IMG/VR virus record: IMGVR_UViG_3300031718_000012
Coordinates: 1-60,280 of that record
Direction: 5' to 3' (one strand)
Origin: a virus
Length of the DNA: 60,280 bases
Below the pieces are notes generated by a model, which saw only the letters and a list, made by a program, of their open reading frames with translations, was not told where the DNA came from and made no database searches. Made by a program: the position numbers and the translations under genes. Each line of letters opens with the position of its first letter. The first letter of the stretch is position 1. Shown in pieces: positions 42,110 through 49,311 of this stretch.

Positions 42110-42757
42110 TTAGAACTTCAGTTCGACGAGGCCATCTGGACCGGCCGGGCCGTTGAAATAAACGCTCGGAACCGGAAGGGCGATGGTCGAACCGCCGGTG
42201 GACGACACTTCGAATCCACCCTGGACGTGCGCGCCGCTCGAGGCCGCAACCCAAACGAAAACCGGAGCGCCTTTGACGATCGCGCCCGTGCCCGATTGCG
42301 CAACGATGACGTAGCCCGACTTCAACACGTCGATGACGCCGGCCGGCGGTACACCCGCGGTTGGTGCGCTGGTCGGACCGGAAATCGCGACGGCGCCGAA
42401 ATTCGAAGTCGAAGACGGCTGAATCGGGAAAGGACGAACCGCGACGCCCGCGATATTCGTCAGGCCGGTGTCGCCCGCGACCATGCCGCGATAGGCGTTC
42501 GGCGTGTTGCCGGTCAGTGAGAAATACACCGCCAGGCCGTAGGCCCCGACCGGGTTCGTCGTGTCCTGCAAGCCCTGCTCAATCCAGAACGGGTGTGATC
42601 GATTGACGTCGCCCTGGAATCCCGTGCCCATCCGGAAACCGAATGACACGCCGTCGTGGGTGCGCCGACGCATGACCAGGAGATTTCCCTTTCGATCGCG
42701 CATGTGCGGCGTCGGGGAGAAGCTGCCAACCAGTGCTCGCATGGTTTCGAATTTCAT
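42110..42757 (-). CDS. Structural cement/capsid decoration protein
   Basis: 215 residues, N-terminus HMRDRKGNLLVMRRRTHDGV, then NRSHPFWIEQGLQDTTNPVG, GMVAGDTGLTNIAGVAVRPF and a beta-barrel-like region (DVLKSGYVIVAQSGTGAIVK, APVFVWVAASSG). This matches the structural cement protein gp24 type that decorates DUF2184 capsids. A palindromic element lies 45 bases upstream. Confidence 0.8.
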   Translation of the reverse strand: MKFETMRALVGSFSPTPHMRDRKGNLLVMRRRTHDGVSFGFRMGTGFQGDVNRSHPFWIEQGLQDTTNPVGAYGLAVYFSLTGNTPNAYRGMVAGDTGLTNIAGVAVRPFPIQPSSTSNFGAVAISGPTSAPTAGVPPAGVIDVLKSGYVIVAQSGTGAIVKGAPVFVWVAASSGAHVQGGFEVSSTGGSTIALPVPSVYFNGPAGPDGLVELKF

Positions 42758-42802
42758 GGTCTATCGGCTCCTTGATTCAAAATCGGTTCACAAAACTCTT
42801 TG

Positions 42803-42828
42803 CCGTTCAGTTGAATTCAACTTAACGG
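42803..42828 (-). repeat. Intergenic palindromic element, copy 2
   Basis: A 26-base palindrome with one mismatched pair, centred on GAATTC at 42815-42816. On the minus strand it reads GCCCGTTAAGTTGAATTCA from 42830, matching copies near 17.0 and 59.1 kb. It overlaps the stop codon of the DUF2213 gene and precedes the cement gene. Confidence 0.75.
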
Positions 42829-44249
42829 GCGTTTTGGCGATTCCAGAATTCCGCGTTCGCCTTGTTCACATCCGTGATCGAGCGGATCTTGCCCTTGCCG
42901 GAATCGGCCGTTGCGGCTGCGCCGTTCGCGCGAGCCGGCTGCGCTTGGTTAGCAACTTTCTTCGCCGCGCCCACCGCGTTGAATAGCGTGCGCGTTTCGT
43001 GGCTCGACAGTTTCTCGATACCATCGGCGGTAATTTCGCGGCCGCGAATGGCCCACGTGAGCTGGCACGTTGCCGCATCGAGCAATCCGAGTTTCAGCGC
43101 GCGCTTGCGCAGACCGGTGACGGCTTTCAGCGTGACCGTCGGCTTGGCTTTTGAATCGAACGTTGCGAGCTGCACGCCAGGGGCGATGATTTCGGCTGTC
43201 GCGAGCGTCTGTTGGAACGAACCTTCGAGGACCGCGGAGTCGCCGGTGAGCGAGATGGCCGAGTCGCCGGTTCCCGGCGGCACTTCCTCGGACATTTCGT
43301 CCTTGGCTTCTTTTTCCTCTTTTTCCTTTTCCGCTTCGGCGTCCTTCGAGGCTTTGTCCTCGGACTCGGTCTTGCCTTTCTTGAGTTCCTCGATCGAGTC
43401 CATGACTTTCTTGAACGAGTCGTCGATTTTCTTTTCCATCTCGCCGAACTTGCCCTCGATCGCGGCGTCGTTCCACTTGGGAGCGCCATCACCCGGGGCC
43501 GTCGACGTTCCGGCTTTGCCCGGTTCGCCGCCGATATGGAAGTGCTGTTCGACCTTGTGACCTTCATCCGCGGAGTCGTACGTCATGGCCGTCGCTTCCG
43601 TCGGAGCTGCGGCCAGAATCGCGTCGATGTTTTTCTTGGCATCGCCGGTCAGCTTGGAAGCGGCGCAGCGCAGGGATTCCAGAAAGTTTTTCTTGGACAT
43701 TTCGTTTCCTCCGAATTTTTCATCGCCGACACGACACGTTGAACCGCATCGCGCCATATCGACCAGCGCCACATGGTTCACGATGATATTTTTCTGATAA
43801 CCGCGCCCCGGCTCCGTCTGGAAATAGTCGCAGTCGTATCCGCAGGACAGCTCGACCTTGCCCCCGTCGATTTCTTCGATCGCATCGGCATCCATGACCA
43901 CGACATCAGCGACCAGGTAATCCGAGAGGTCGCCTTTGCCCCGGCGAGGATCCAGCACGATTCCGATCGCCAATTCCTTGAAATTGGTGGGATCCACTGG
44001 GTGGTGGAAACTGATCAGCGGCTTTGCGTTCGCGCTCGCAATCGTTTCCGGCCGGAACACTTCATCTTCGTGGCGCTCGATCGTGACCAGGCCGCGTTCG
44101 TCGCCCTTGAGGTGAACTTCGGCTTCGGTGTAAATCTGCTCGCCGATGCGCGCGATCGGTGATTCGGGGAAAACGTAGAAACCCTCGGGCGTCTTCCACT
44201 TTTTCGCCGAGAGCTTTTCGGTTGTGTAGAACCGCATCGCCACGCGCAT
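42822..44249 (-). CDS. DUF2213 prohead protease/scaffold-like protein
   Basis: 475 residues. Residues 15-170 match DUF2213: WKTPEGFYVFPESPIARIGE, EVFRPETIASANAKPLISFH, VVVMDADAIEEIDGGKVELS, CGYDCDYFQTEPGRGYQK and NHVALVDMARCGSTCRV. The middle (residues 230-330) is an extremely charged Lys/Glu coiled region suited to scaffolding; the C-terminus is Ala-rich and helical. DUF2213 is thought to be the maturation protease or scaffold of this capsid type. ATG 44249 follows the T-tract of a terminator at once; ATG 44237 is an alternative. Confidence 0.82.
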   Translation of the reverse strand: MRVAMRFYTTEKLSAKKWKTPEGFYVFPESPIARIGEQIYTEAEVHLKGDERGLVTIERHEDEVFRPETIASANAKPLISFHHPVDPTNFKELAIGIVLDPRRGKGDLSDYLVADVVVMDADAIEEIDGGKVELSCGYDCDYFQTEPGRGYQKNIIVNHVALVDMARCGSTCRVGDEKFGGNEMSKKNFLESLRCAASKLTGDAKKNIDAILAAAPTEATAMTYDSADEGHKVEQHFHIGGEPGKAGTSTAPGDGAPKWNDAAIEGKFGEMEKKIDDSFKKVMDSIEELKKGKTESEDKASKDAEAEKEKEEKEAKDEMSEEVPPGTGDSAISLTGDSAVLEGSFQQTLATAEIIAPGVQLATFDSKAKPTVTLKAVTGLRKRALKLGLLDAATCQLTWAIRGREITADGIEKLSSHETRTLFNAVGAAKKVANQAQPARANGAAATADSGKGKIRSITDVNKANAEFWNRQNAR

Positions 44250-44255
44250 TGCTCC

Positions 44256-44296
44256 AAAAAAAAACGGCCACCGACCCGGTTAGGGTCGATGGCCGT
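44256..44296 (-). terminator. Strong intrinsic terminator before DUF2213 gene
   Basis: Fourteen-base stem on the minus strand with one non-Watson-Crick step (44296-44283 with 44277-44264) and nine T at 44264-44256, only 6 bases before the DUF2213 start. It would split head-protein expression from upstream genes and leaves no room for a separate promoter, so readthrough or antitermination is implied. Confidence 0.93.
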
Positions 44297-44329
44297 CAGA
44301 GTTGGTCCCGTCTAGCGGGAGCTCAGATT
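44297..44329 (-). ncRNA. Conserved terminator-linked RNA element, copy B
   Basis: Minus strand: ATCTGAGCTCC, hairpin TCCCG/CGGGA with a 5-base loop, then GGGACCAACTCTGA, joined to the terminator stem. Flanking bases match copy A at 26.13 kb almost exactly while the hairpin stem has compensating changes. Role unknown: processing, antitermination or a small RNA 3' end. Confidence 0.5.
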
Positions 44330-44344
44330 GGGGCCGCTAAACTT

Positions 44345-44851
44345 TTACAGAACGCCTTTGTTCGAACTCGCTACCACCTGCGCCGTGCAAGACGTCCCGG
44401 TGAAGGTGCCACTCGAAACAATTTCGAAACCGGTATAGCCCGCAAGGTTCACGGTGTAATTCACGGCGGTCACGTTGAAAGCGGGGAACGCGGCTCCGGT
44501 GACGATCACGGGTACGTTCGAAGTGTAGACGCCGGCGAAATAGGGAATCGCGAAATAGTTCGTCTTGGTGGGCCCGACGTCGGCGGTCGCCTTGATCTGC
44601 AGGGTGCAAGCGGTCGCGGTCCCGGAAATTATCACCTGGGCGGTGGAGACGCCGCCGATGAGCTGAGTCTTGGTCTGCGAGGTCGCGGTGAAGACCATCG
44701 CGGGGTATTGCACGTTCGGAAGGAGTATCGCTTGTGAACCGGGGTAGTTCGGAGTTTGTGCTGTCAGATGCCGCTCGGCGAAACCGCCGACGATGAGCAA
44801 CGCGGCCATCACTGCGATCGAAGAAATTTTTCGGAGCCAGGTGTTATTCAT
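44345..44851 (-). CDS. Exported hypothetical protein (168 aa)
   Basis: GGAGGAAAT precedes ATG 44851. Residues 1-31 resemble a signal peptide (WLRKISSIAVMAALLIVGGF, then a TAQT-type cleavage). The mature part is a small beta-sandwich-like domain (PAMVFTATSQTKTQLIGGVS, TACTLQIKATADVG, ITGAAFPAFNVTAVNY). No family recognised. It sits in the head module, where an exported protein is unexpected. Confidence 0.6.
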   Translation of the reverse strand: MNNTWLRKISSIAVMAALLIVGGFAERHLTAQTPNYPGSQAILLPNVQYPAMVFTATSQTKTQLIGGVSTAQVIISGTATACTLQIKATADVGPTKTNYFAIPYFAGVYTSNVPVIVTGAAFPAFNVTAVNYTVNLAGYTGFEIVSSGTFTGTSCTAQVVASSNKGVL

Positions 44852-44868
44852 TTCGCATTTCCTCCGGG

Positions 44869-45201
44869 TCAGTCCCCATACTGGAGAACAAAGGCCGCGT
44901 TGTACAGGATTAAATTATTCGCGTTGTCGAATTGCGGCAAGGCGTTCGGAAAAGTAAATAGCACCGTCGTGCCGTTGAGCTGCACCGTGACGTTCGCTAG
45001 GTCGCCGACGATGCCCTCGCCCGTGATGGCTGGATCCACGATTCCGGTGGGAAGGTTCCCGCGAAAATCTTCGCTGACTGGGGCCACGCTGCAATCGATC
45101 GAAAGCGTGGTTGATTCACCGTCGGAATTAAAGGGAACGTTGTATTGCTTTCCGGGCGTGTTCACACTCTGGAATCTAAGTACGATCTGCGGAATTGTCA
45201 A
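44869..45201 (-). CDS. Hypothetical beta-rich protein (110 aa)
   Basis: TTG start without clear binding site, overlapping the previous gene by 26 bases. The protein is beta-rich (PQIVLRFQSVNTPGKQYNV, TTLSIDCSVAP, VTVQLNGTTVLFTFPNALP). It may be a capsid decoration or an accessory protein. No family known. Confidence 0.5.
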   Translation of the reverse strand: MTIPQIVLRFQSVNTPGKQYNVPFNSDGESTTLSIDCSVAPVSEDFRGNLPTGIVDPAITGEGIVGDLANVTVQLNGTTVLFTFPNALPQFDNANNLILYNAAFVLQYGD

Positions 45202-45463
45202 CTGCGGTTGTCGAATCCGCTATCTGGTAAAACTCGAATTTAATATTTTTTATCTTGGTAGAAATCCAGTCGTACATCTCGGGGGCCCCTACAACAGAAA
45301 CTCTTTGCCTAAGAATATCCGTCTGACGTTTAGTCAGGCGGATTCGGCATATGCCGTCGGTTGAGCAACAGATTTTGCGCAAATCTTCAAATATTTCCGA
45401 GGGGGTCTTTCGGTCCCACTTAGCTGAGCCAGCAGCGCCGATGATGCTAATTTCCACCTTCAT
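45176..45463 (-). CDS. Hypothetical protein of AT-richer composition (95 aa)
   Basis: ATG 45463 overlaps the head-morphogenesis stop (ATGA). The protein (KVEISIIGAAGSAKWDRKTP, ICCSTDGICRIRLTKRQTDI, MYDWISTKIKNIKFEFYQI) matches no family I know. The coding sequence is visibly AT-richer than its neighbours, with an AAAAATATT-like stretch near 45240, suggesting recent acquisition. Confidence 0.55.
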   Translation of the reverse strand: MKVEISIIGAAGSAKWDRKTPSEIFEDLRKICCSTDGICRIRLTKRQTDILRQRVSVVGAPEMYDWISTKIKNIKFEFYQIADSTTAVDNSADRT

Positions 45464-46254
45464 CGAATCACATCCGGAATAATCGGCTCCGCGTAGCAGC
45501 GACAATTCGGGCCTTGGCCTGGGTGGTATCGCATCCCATCGGTCCCGGCGACCGGCGGATTTTTCCACGCGAAAGTTTTCCCATCGAGCTTCCGATGCTC
45601 GGCGCGCACATCCGAATCGTGAACCGTGTGCCAGACGTAATGCGTTGAGCCGATATATCGCGCGCGCGATTCCTGCAGGAGAGCCGCGGTCCGCGAAGTC
45701 TCGGTGCGTGCAATCAGTTTCGCGCGGCCGATTGTTACCTGGCCCGACTTCATGATTTCTTTTTCGATTTCCGAAGCGCGCGTGGAATTCATCAAGCCTT
45801 CGGTCGTGAGTTTGTGGATCCTCTGCGCGGCTTCGGTGGGCAGCGAAGTAATCAGGTGAACCTGTTCGGACAGCGCCGTGCGGAACAATTCGCCCGTCGG
45901 TGCGGTGCGTAACTCTTTGCGCAACGACCGCGCCATTTCCTTCGACAGTTCGGTCCAGGTCCCGAGGTCGCGCTTCTTGACTTGCTCGTGCATACGCTCG
46001 GTGACTGCGCGCGCCCAGGGCCGGATCAGCTCGGCATATCGGTTGAGCATCGTGGTTAGCTCCGACACGTTCTTGACTTTCCCGCCGGGAGCCATGCCGT
46101 CGACGAGCGTTCCAACTTTTTTGGCGACGGCGACGAGCTGGCGCTGGAATGATTTTTCAGCGGCGCGCGCGCGGGTGAATTGCTGCTCGGCGATTCGCCG
46201 GCGTTGAAGCGGGGTGAGTTTCTTCGGCTTAGGCGTTGGCTTTTTTGGCGGCAT
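45460..46254 (-). CDS. Phage head morphogenesis protein (MuF/SPP1 gp7-like)
   Basis: ATG 46254 lies inside the end of the preceding gene. 264 residues: a Lys/Pro-rich start, helical region, IARTETSRTAALLQESRARY near residue 180 and the domain core THYVWHTVHDSDVRAEHRKL, DGKTFAWKNPP, GMRYHPGQGPNCRCYAEPI at the C-terminus. These are the conserved residues of the SPP1 gp7/Mu gpF domain, a minor head protein injected or bound near the portal. Confidence 0.9.
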   Translation of the reverse strand: MPPKKPTPKPKKLTPLQRRRIAEQQFTRARAAEKSFQRQLVAVAKKVGTLVDGMAPGGKVKNVSELTTMLNRYAELIRPWARAVTERMHEQVKKRDLGTWTELSKEMARSLRKELRTAPTGELFRTALSEQVHLITSLPTEAAQRIHKLTTEGLMNSTRASEIEKEIMKSGQVTIGRAKLIARTETSRTAALLQESRARYIGSTHYVWHTVHDSDVRAEHRKLDGKTFAWKNPPVAGTDGMRYHPGQGPNCRCYAEPIIPDVIR

Positions 46255-46519
46255 TGTTTTTCCGGAACATTTTTTCGTCGGGGCAATCGGCGAAATGCGG
46301 TTGATACTTCGGGCCGCATGGCGCGACCGGCGCCGTCGCAAATAATTTCCCGGCGGTGGTTTCTGGAATCGTGATTACGCGCGACATCGGAATCTTCGCG
46401 CCGCCTGGCGTCTTGAACCAGAACACGCGCGATCGACAATGCGGTCCAGTGCATGCCGCATCGTTGGTAAAAATAAATCCCTCGGCCTTGAGCTGCTCGT
46501 GAGTGGCGGGGTATTTCAT
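46229..46519 (-). CDS. Small hypothetical protein with Cys/His cluster (96 aa)
   Basis: Features are EGFIFTNDAACTGPHCRSRVF, KTPGGAKIPMSRV, then ATAPVAPCGPKYQPHFADC. Two Cys groups could bind metal; the beta layout resembles phage proteins that bind head components. Overlaps the next gene by 26 bases and the previous by 4. Confidence 0.6.
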   Translation of the reverse strand: MKYPATHEQLKAEGFIFTNDAACTGPHCRSRVFWFKTPGGAKIPMSRVITIPETTAGKLFATAPVAPCGPKYQPHFADCPDEKMFRKNNAAKKANA

Positions 46520-46860
46520 TTGTTCCTCTCGAACGTGACTTTACCGATAGCCTGGTCGCGCGCAACGGCGTCCAGGTCCGCGGACGAAGGCAGCCCGCCG
46601 CGACCGTGATGCGCGGGGCACTCGGCGACGCGGTCTGCCGAACAGTGCACGTTACGACAACGCCACAGGTGCTCGCCCGTTTTGCACCAGTGCTCTTTTC
46701 CGTCGTTTGTCTCGACCATGCTTCCTCCCGTGGCCTTCGCCACTATGGTTCTTCCAGAACCACGCCTCCATGTCGAGCGCGAATGACGCGGTTGCGACGT
46801 CACGGTCATGTGGGCTCCGCAGATACAATTGCAGACGATCGGTGAAAATACCTGCTTCAT
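46516..46860 (-). CDS. Zinc-binding hypothetical protein (114 aa)
   Basis: ATG 46860 overlaps the GNAT stop (ATGA). Cys/His groups NCICGAHMTV, EHWCKTGEHLWRCRNVHC and AECPAHHG suggest a multi-zinc protein. No family recognised. It is part of the tight cassette between the replication-organiser-like gene and the head genes. Confidence 0.55.
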   Translation of the reverse strand: MKQVFSPIVCNCICGAHMTVTSQPRHSRSTWRRGSGRTIVAKATGGSMVETNDGKEHWCKTGEHLWRCRNVHCSADRVAECPAHHGRGGLPSSADLDAVARDQAIGKVTFERNK

Positions 46861-47222
46861 TTGTGGCCTCGCTTTGCTTTTGGTTGCGGCTTCGCGAGAA
46901 ACCACTTGTTGGTGTTCGGCTCGAATTTATAACCGCGCGCCTTCATGAACGCCAGCCCTCCGGTCTTTGAACCTTCCGTCGTGATGACGCGGCCATATGC
47001 CCGCAGCAGTCCAGCATTGAGCGCGCTGCGCACTCCTTGCCTTCGCGCCCATGGCAGCGTATAGCTTCCCCACACGTCGAAACAATTCTTGCCGTTGGTA
47101 ACTCCCCAAACGAATCCGAGTGGGCTGGGGAACGCGCGATTGAACAGAGCGTAAAAAGCTACGCCGAAGCCGAGAGCTTGCATGTCTATCCAATCTTTCG
47201 AGTGGTCGATTTTTATTTTCAT
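46857..47222 (-). CDS. GNAT-fold acetyltransferase-like protein (121 aa)
   Basis: Residues 38-110 resemble a GNAT core: GFVWGVTNGKNCFDVWGSYT (strand 4), LPWARRQGVRSALNAGLL with the R/QxxGxR/A-like acetyl-CoA loop, TEGSKTGGLAFMKARGYKF as the last helix and strand. It is short, lacking the first strands. Phage GNATs acetylate host or phage proteins; target unknown. Overlaps both neighbours by 4 bases. Confidence 0.6.
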   Translation of the reverse strand: MKIKIDHSKDWIDMQALGFGVAFYALFNRAFPSPLGFVWGVTNGKNCFDVWGSYTLPWARRQGVRSALNAGLLRAYGRVITTEGSKTGGLAFMKARGYKFEPNTNKWFLAKPQPKAKRGHK

Positions 47223-47365
47223 GCGCGTTCCTTGATGCGCCTGGCTACCGCAGCTTTCTGTTTCTCGATCGTCTTGCGCTTCGATTCGTCCGAAGGCTCG
47301 ACGGTGATTTTTGGCCCGAGCGATTTTGCGTCGGCGACTTTCTGGAATTGGATTTTGAAGGTCAC
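47219..47365 (-). CDS. Small basic protein (48 aa)
   Basis: GTG 47365 in a GTGA overlap with the preceding stop. The product is charged and helical (DAKSLGPKITVEPSDESKRK, TIEKQKAAVARRIKE). Its end overlaps the GNAT start by 4 bases. Tight coupling on both sides supports it; function unknown. Confidence 0.5.
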   Translation of the reverse strand: MTFKIQFQKVADAKSLGPKITVEPSDESKRKTIEKQKAAVARRIKERA

Positions 47366-47685
47366 CGGTCGAATCCTCGCGATTTCAAATCGCTCAATAG
47401 GCTCAGAAGTACTTCGTGCATGATGGCGTAATCGTGTGGCGTAAGTTTTCGATCGCCAAGCGCAATTTGGGCCGTGTTCGTACTCGCCAGCCATTCCTCG
47501 ACAACCGCGACTGCTTCCTTCGCTGACGGCGCCGGGATCACAACAGTATCCGCTTCCTGCCTTTCTATTTCGTCGAGGATCCGGCGAGCGCGAAATACGG
47601 CGTTGTATTCGTCGAGGCCTATCGCGCCATGAATCCCCGCAGCCATGTGCGCCAGAAGCTTTTTACGTTCCGAAAACTGACTCAC
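47362..47685 (-). CDS. Hypothetical helical protein (107 aa)
   Basis: 107 residues: HMAAGIHGAIGLDEYNAVFR, RRILDEIERQEADTVVIPA, KEAVAVVEEWLASTNTAQIA and MHEVLLSLLSDLK. It starts in an ATGA overlap with the replication-organiser-like gene, a hint that it is a partner. No family known. Confidence 0.6.
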   Translation of the reverse strand: MSQFSERKKLLAHMAAGIHGAIGLDEYNAVFRARRILDEIERQEADTVVIPAPSAKEAVAVVEEWLASTNTAQIALGDRKLTPHDYAIMHEVLLSLLSDLKSRGFDR

Positions 47686-48383
47686 TGAGTCCTCACGATT
47701 TTCGCGTCGTAACCGCGACGCTTGAAAAATTCCACCCAGTCATCGGCGCGCGACCCGACCATGGTTTCGGCTTCGGTCTGCGTCCAGAGGCGTTTCAGTT
47801 TTGAGGGGTATACGACTTTGATCTGCTCCCCACCACAGAACACGATTTCGGTTTTGGTTCGAAGGCGAACGGAAGGCGAATGGTTCCCCCCACCGTTTTT
47901 GTGGGGGGTAGGGGGGGCATTTGACTTTCCCTCCCCACCCATACCAAACCCAACCAAACCTAGGTAGGACTGTCCTAGGACAACAGTCGGATCGGCGGTT
48001 CGATGCATGTATTCCCTAAGTCCTTTCGCTGGAGGCTCTGGGCCGCGTTCCATCCGCTCGCGCTGAGTTGGCGGCGGAAGCCTTCCGGTCTTGTCAATTC
48101 CGACCCAAAAGCCCCATTCCTTCGCCGCACGTTCGCTCCACCTGAACAGCAAACCGACCCGCTCGAACTCTCCTAGGATTGTCCTAGCCATGTCACAGGA
48201 TATGTCGGGGCGGTTGTATGAATAGACCTTCGTCCAGACTAAAAAGGGGTCACATTCGAAGACTCCGTTGGCCAGGGCGAGTGGGATGAGATTGGCGTAT
48301 TCGGGGCGAAAAGTGAGCGGCATCACCGCTCGAATTCTATTTGAAGTCCAGACTGCGTCACCGTCAACGATGCGCTTTGGCAT
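47682..48383 (-). CDS. Replication-organiser-like DNA-binding protein (233 aa)
   Basis: Residues 1-100, from MPKRIVDGDAVWTSNRIRAV through FRPEYANLIPLALANGVFEC, FLVWTKVYSYNRPD, LGEFERVGLLFRWSE to GIDKTGRLPPPTQRERM, resemble the N-terminal winged-helix region of phage replisome-organiser proteins and a family I associate with acidobacterial genomes. The central linker is Gly/Pro/His-rich and encoded by G/C homopolymer runs. The C-terminus (KRLWTQTEAETMVGSRADDW, FFKRRGYDAKIV) is a second small domain. Two palindromes of the CTAGG type lie inside the gene, as origin repeats do in phage replication genes. Start ATG 48383 fits the family; ATG 48440 is upstream in frame. Confidence 0.65.
   Translation of the reverse strand: MPKRIVDGDAVWTSNRIRAVMPLTFRPEYANLIPLALANGVFECDPFLVWTKVYSYNRPDISCDMARTILGEFERVGLLFRWSERAAKEWGFWVGIDKTGRLPPPTQRERMERGPEPPAKGLREYMHRTADPTVVLGQSYLGLVGFGMGGEGKSNAPPTPHKNGGGNHSPSVRLRTKTEIVFCGGEQIKVVYPSKLKRLWTQTEAETMVGSRADDWVEFFKRRGYDAKIVRTQ
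47886..47917. repeat. C/G homopolymer hairpin and G-run in coding linker
   Basis: Arms CCCCCCAC (47886-47893) and GTGGGGGG (47901-47908) form an 8-bp stem, followed by seven G (47911-47917). It encodes the Gly/Pro linker of the replication-organiser-like protein. The runs are prone to slippage and to unusual structure. Confidence 0.65.
47964..47978. repeat. CTAGG-type inverted repeat, internal copy 1
   Basis: GTAGGACTGTCCTAG: a 13-base perfect palindrome (47965-47977) with the outer pair mismatched. Together with the copies at 48173 and 48504 it follows the pattern CTAGG-5 bases-CCTAG. Confidence 0.6.
48173..48187. repeat. CTAGG-type inverted repeat, internal copy 2
   Basis: CTAGGATTGTCCTAG has perfect six-base arms (CTAGGA and TCCTAG) around three bases. 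It lies inside the replication-organiser-like coding region, about 195 bases from the gene start. Confidence 0.65.
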
Positions 48384-48494
48384 CAGTTCATTGTCCTTGT
48401 TTCGCCGGATGAAAAGCCCTCGCGTGCAGTTGTGGGCCATCCGGCGAAGGAAGGTTTACCACTGGACCACACGCGAGAGCAAAACCGCTCGGGG

Positions 48495-48523
48495 AATATA
48501 GTACTAGGTAGCCCCTAGGTCAA
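48495..48523 (-). promoter_or_regulatory. Promoter of the 46.2-48.4 kb cassette with operator-like repeat
   Basis: On the minus strand TTGACC (48523-48518) and TATATT (48500-48495) are spaced by 17 bases. The spacer is filled by CTAGGTAGCCCCTAG at 48504-48518 (plus strand), an inverted repeat with perfect CTAGG/CCTAG arms, so a repressor bound there would block the polymerase. The gene start is about 105 bases downstream, leaving a leader with no assigned feature. Confidence 0.65.
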
Positions 48524-48590
48524 GTGTTCTGATACACTTTCCACAATGTTTTCCACCGGCCAGGCTTGAACGCCTAGATGTCACCCACAC
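48524..48590. other. Non-coding gap upstream of the cassette promoter
   Basis: Together with the promoter and leader this makes a 207-base gap (48384-48590), the largest in the late block. This part holds AT-richer sequence and a T-arm-like GTTCAAG stretch, but no complete tRNA or small gene that I can support. Confidence 0.4.
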
Positions 48591-48794
48591 TCAGGCCTCG
48601 CCGGCCCTTTCCGCTTCGATTATTTTTTCTCGGATTTGTTCGCGGGATTCTTCGACTTCGATTTCATTTCCATCGAGAAGGTGAATCACGCCGCCGTCGA
48701 CGTCGGAATGGTATCGCGCGATGTTCTCGGCGACCACGTCGTTCTCGACAATCTTTTTATTCTCGACGAATTGTCGGACTGTGATGAGTGTCAT
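48591..48794 (-). CDS. Small FlbD-like-fold protein (67 aa)
   Basis: ATG 48794 overlaps the previous stop. The sequence MTLITVRQFVENKKIVENDV, then GGVIHLLDGNEIEVEESREQ and REKIIEAE resembles the strand-strand-helix layout of FlbD-like small proteins, which have unknown function. Last gene of the portal transcription unit before the cassette promoter. Confidence 0.55.
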   Translation of the reverse strand: MTLITVRQFVENKKIVENDVVAENIARYHSDVDGGVIHLLDGNEIEVEESREQIREKIIEAERAGEA

Positions 48795-49126
48795 GGTGTT
48801 ATCGCTCCGTTTGTCACATGGCCATGCCAAGCGCAGCCAGAATCGAGAAGAATCGAAGGCGTGAGCGTCAGATCCTCGTACGATGTCCCTGATGCACCCC
48901 AGCGCGTTGGCTTTCCATCTTTTCCATGTGAACCTTGGGCCGGCAGAACGCCGCGACCGGAGAATGAAACCTCGACCATGTGTGTTCCTACTGGGCCTTT
49001 ATTTTTCTCGAAGCACAGCGGACACAAAAACCAAATTCCCTGGGCACTGGAAAAGCTTTCACCGTGACGCGTTATCCTATCGCCTTCGTACTTGACGAAG
49101 CTCGGCTCCAAGCCAATTAGCCTCAC
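48791..49126 (-). CDS. DUF6527-like zinc-binding protein (111 aa)
   Basis: GTG 49126 in a GTGA overlap. Contains WFLCPLCFEKNKGPVGTHMV, a Cys pair, and the ending SYEDLTLTPSILLDSGCAWHGHVTNG, which resembles DUF6527 proteins of phages. The conserved C-x-W-H motif may bind metal with the Cys pair. Role unknown. Confidence 0.65.
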   Translation of the reverse strand: MRLIGLEPSFVKYEGDRITRHGESFSSAQGIWFLCPLCFEKNKGPVGTHMVEVSFSGRGVLPAQGSHGKDGKPTRWGASGTSYEDLTLTPSILLDSGCAWHGHVTNGAITP

Positions 49127-49311
49127 CGGGGATTGGCCAGCACGAATTTTTGAAGTTCTTCGTAAAGCGGATCGTCACACAGCGCGAGGTTGAGCGGCTT
49201 GTCAAAATCTTTCTGTTCGATCGTCACCAGGTCTATTCGAACTCGCACCGCTTGCAGCTTGCCTGGGTTTATTTTGCTGTTGAAGTCGATGAAATACTCT
49301 CCCACTTTCAT
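49123..49311 (-). CDS. Small beta-rich protein (62 aa)
   Basis: ATG 49311 overlaps the portal stop. 62 residues, KVGEYFIDFNSKINPGKLQA then VRIDLVTIEQKDFDKPLN and a helix. No known family. Coupled to the portal gene. Confidence 0.55.
   Translation of the reverse strand: MKVGEYFIDFNSKINPGKLQAVRVRIDLVTIEQKDFDKPLNLALCDDPLYEELQKFVLANPR

Noticed and set aside
48524-48590. tRNA-like GTTCAAG T-arm sequence
   Set aside because: No acceptor, D or anticodon arms can be built around it; stem lengths do not fit.
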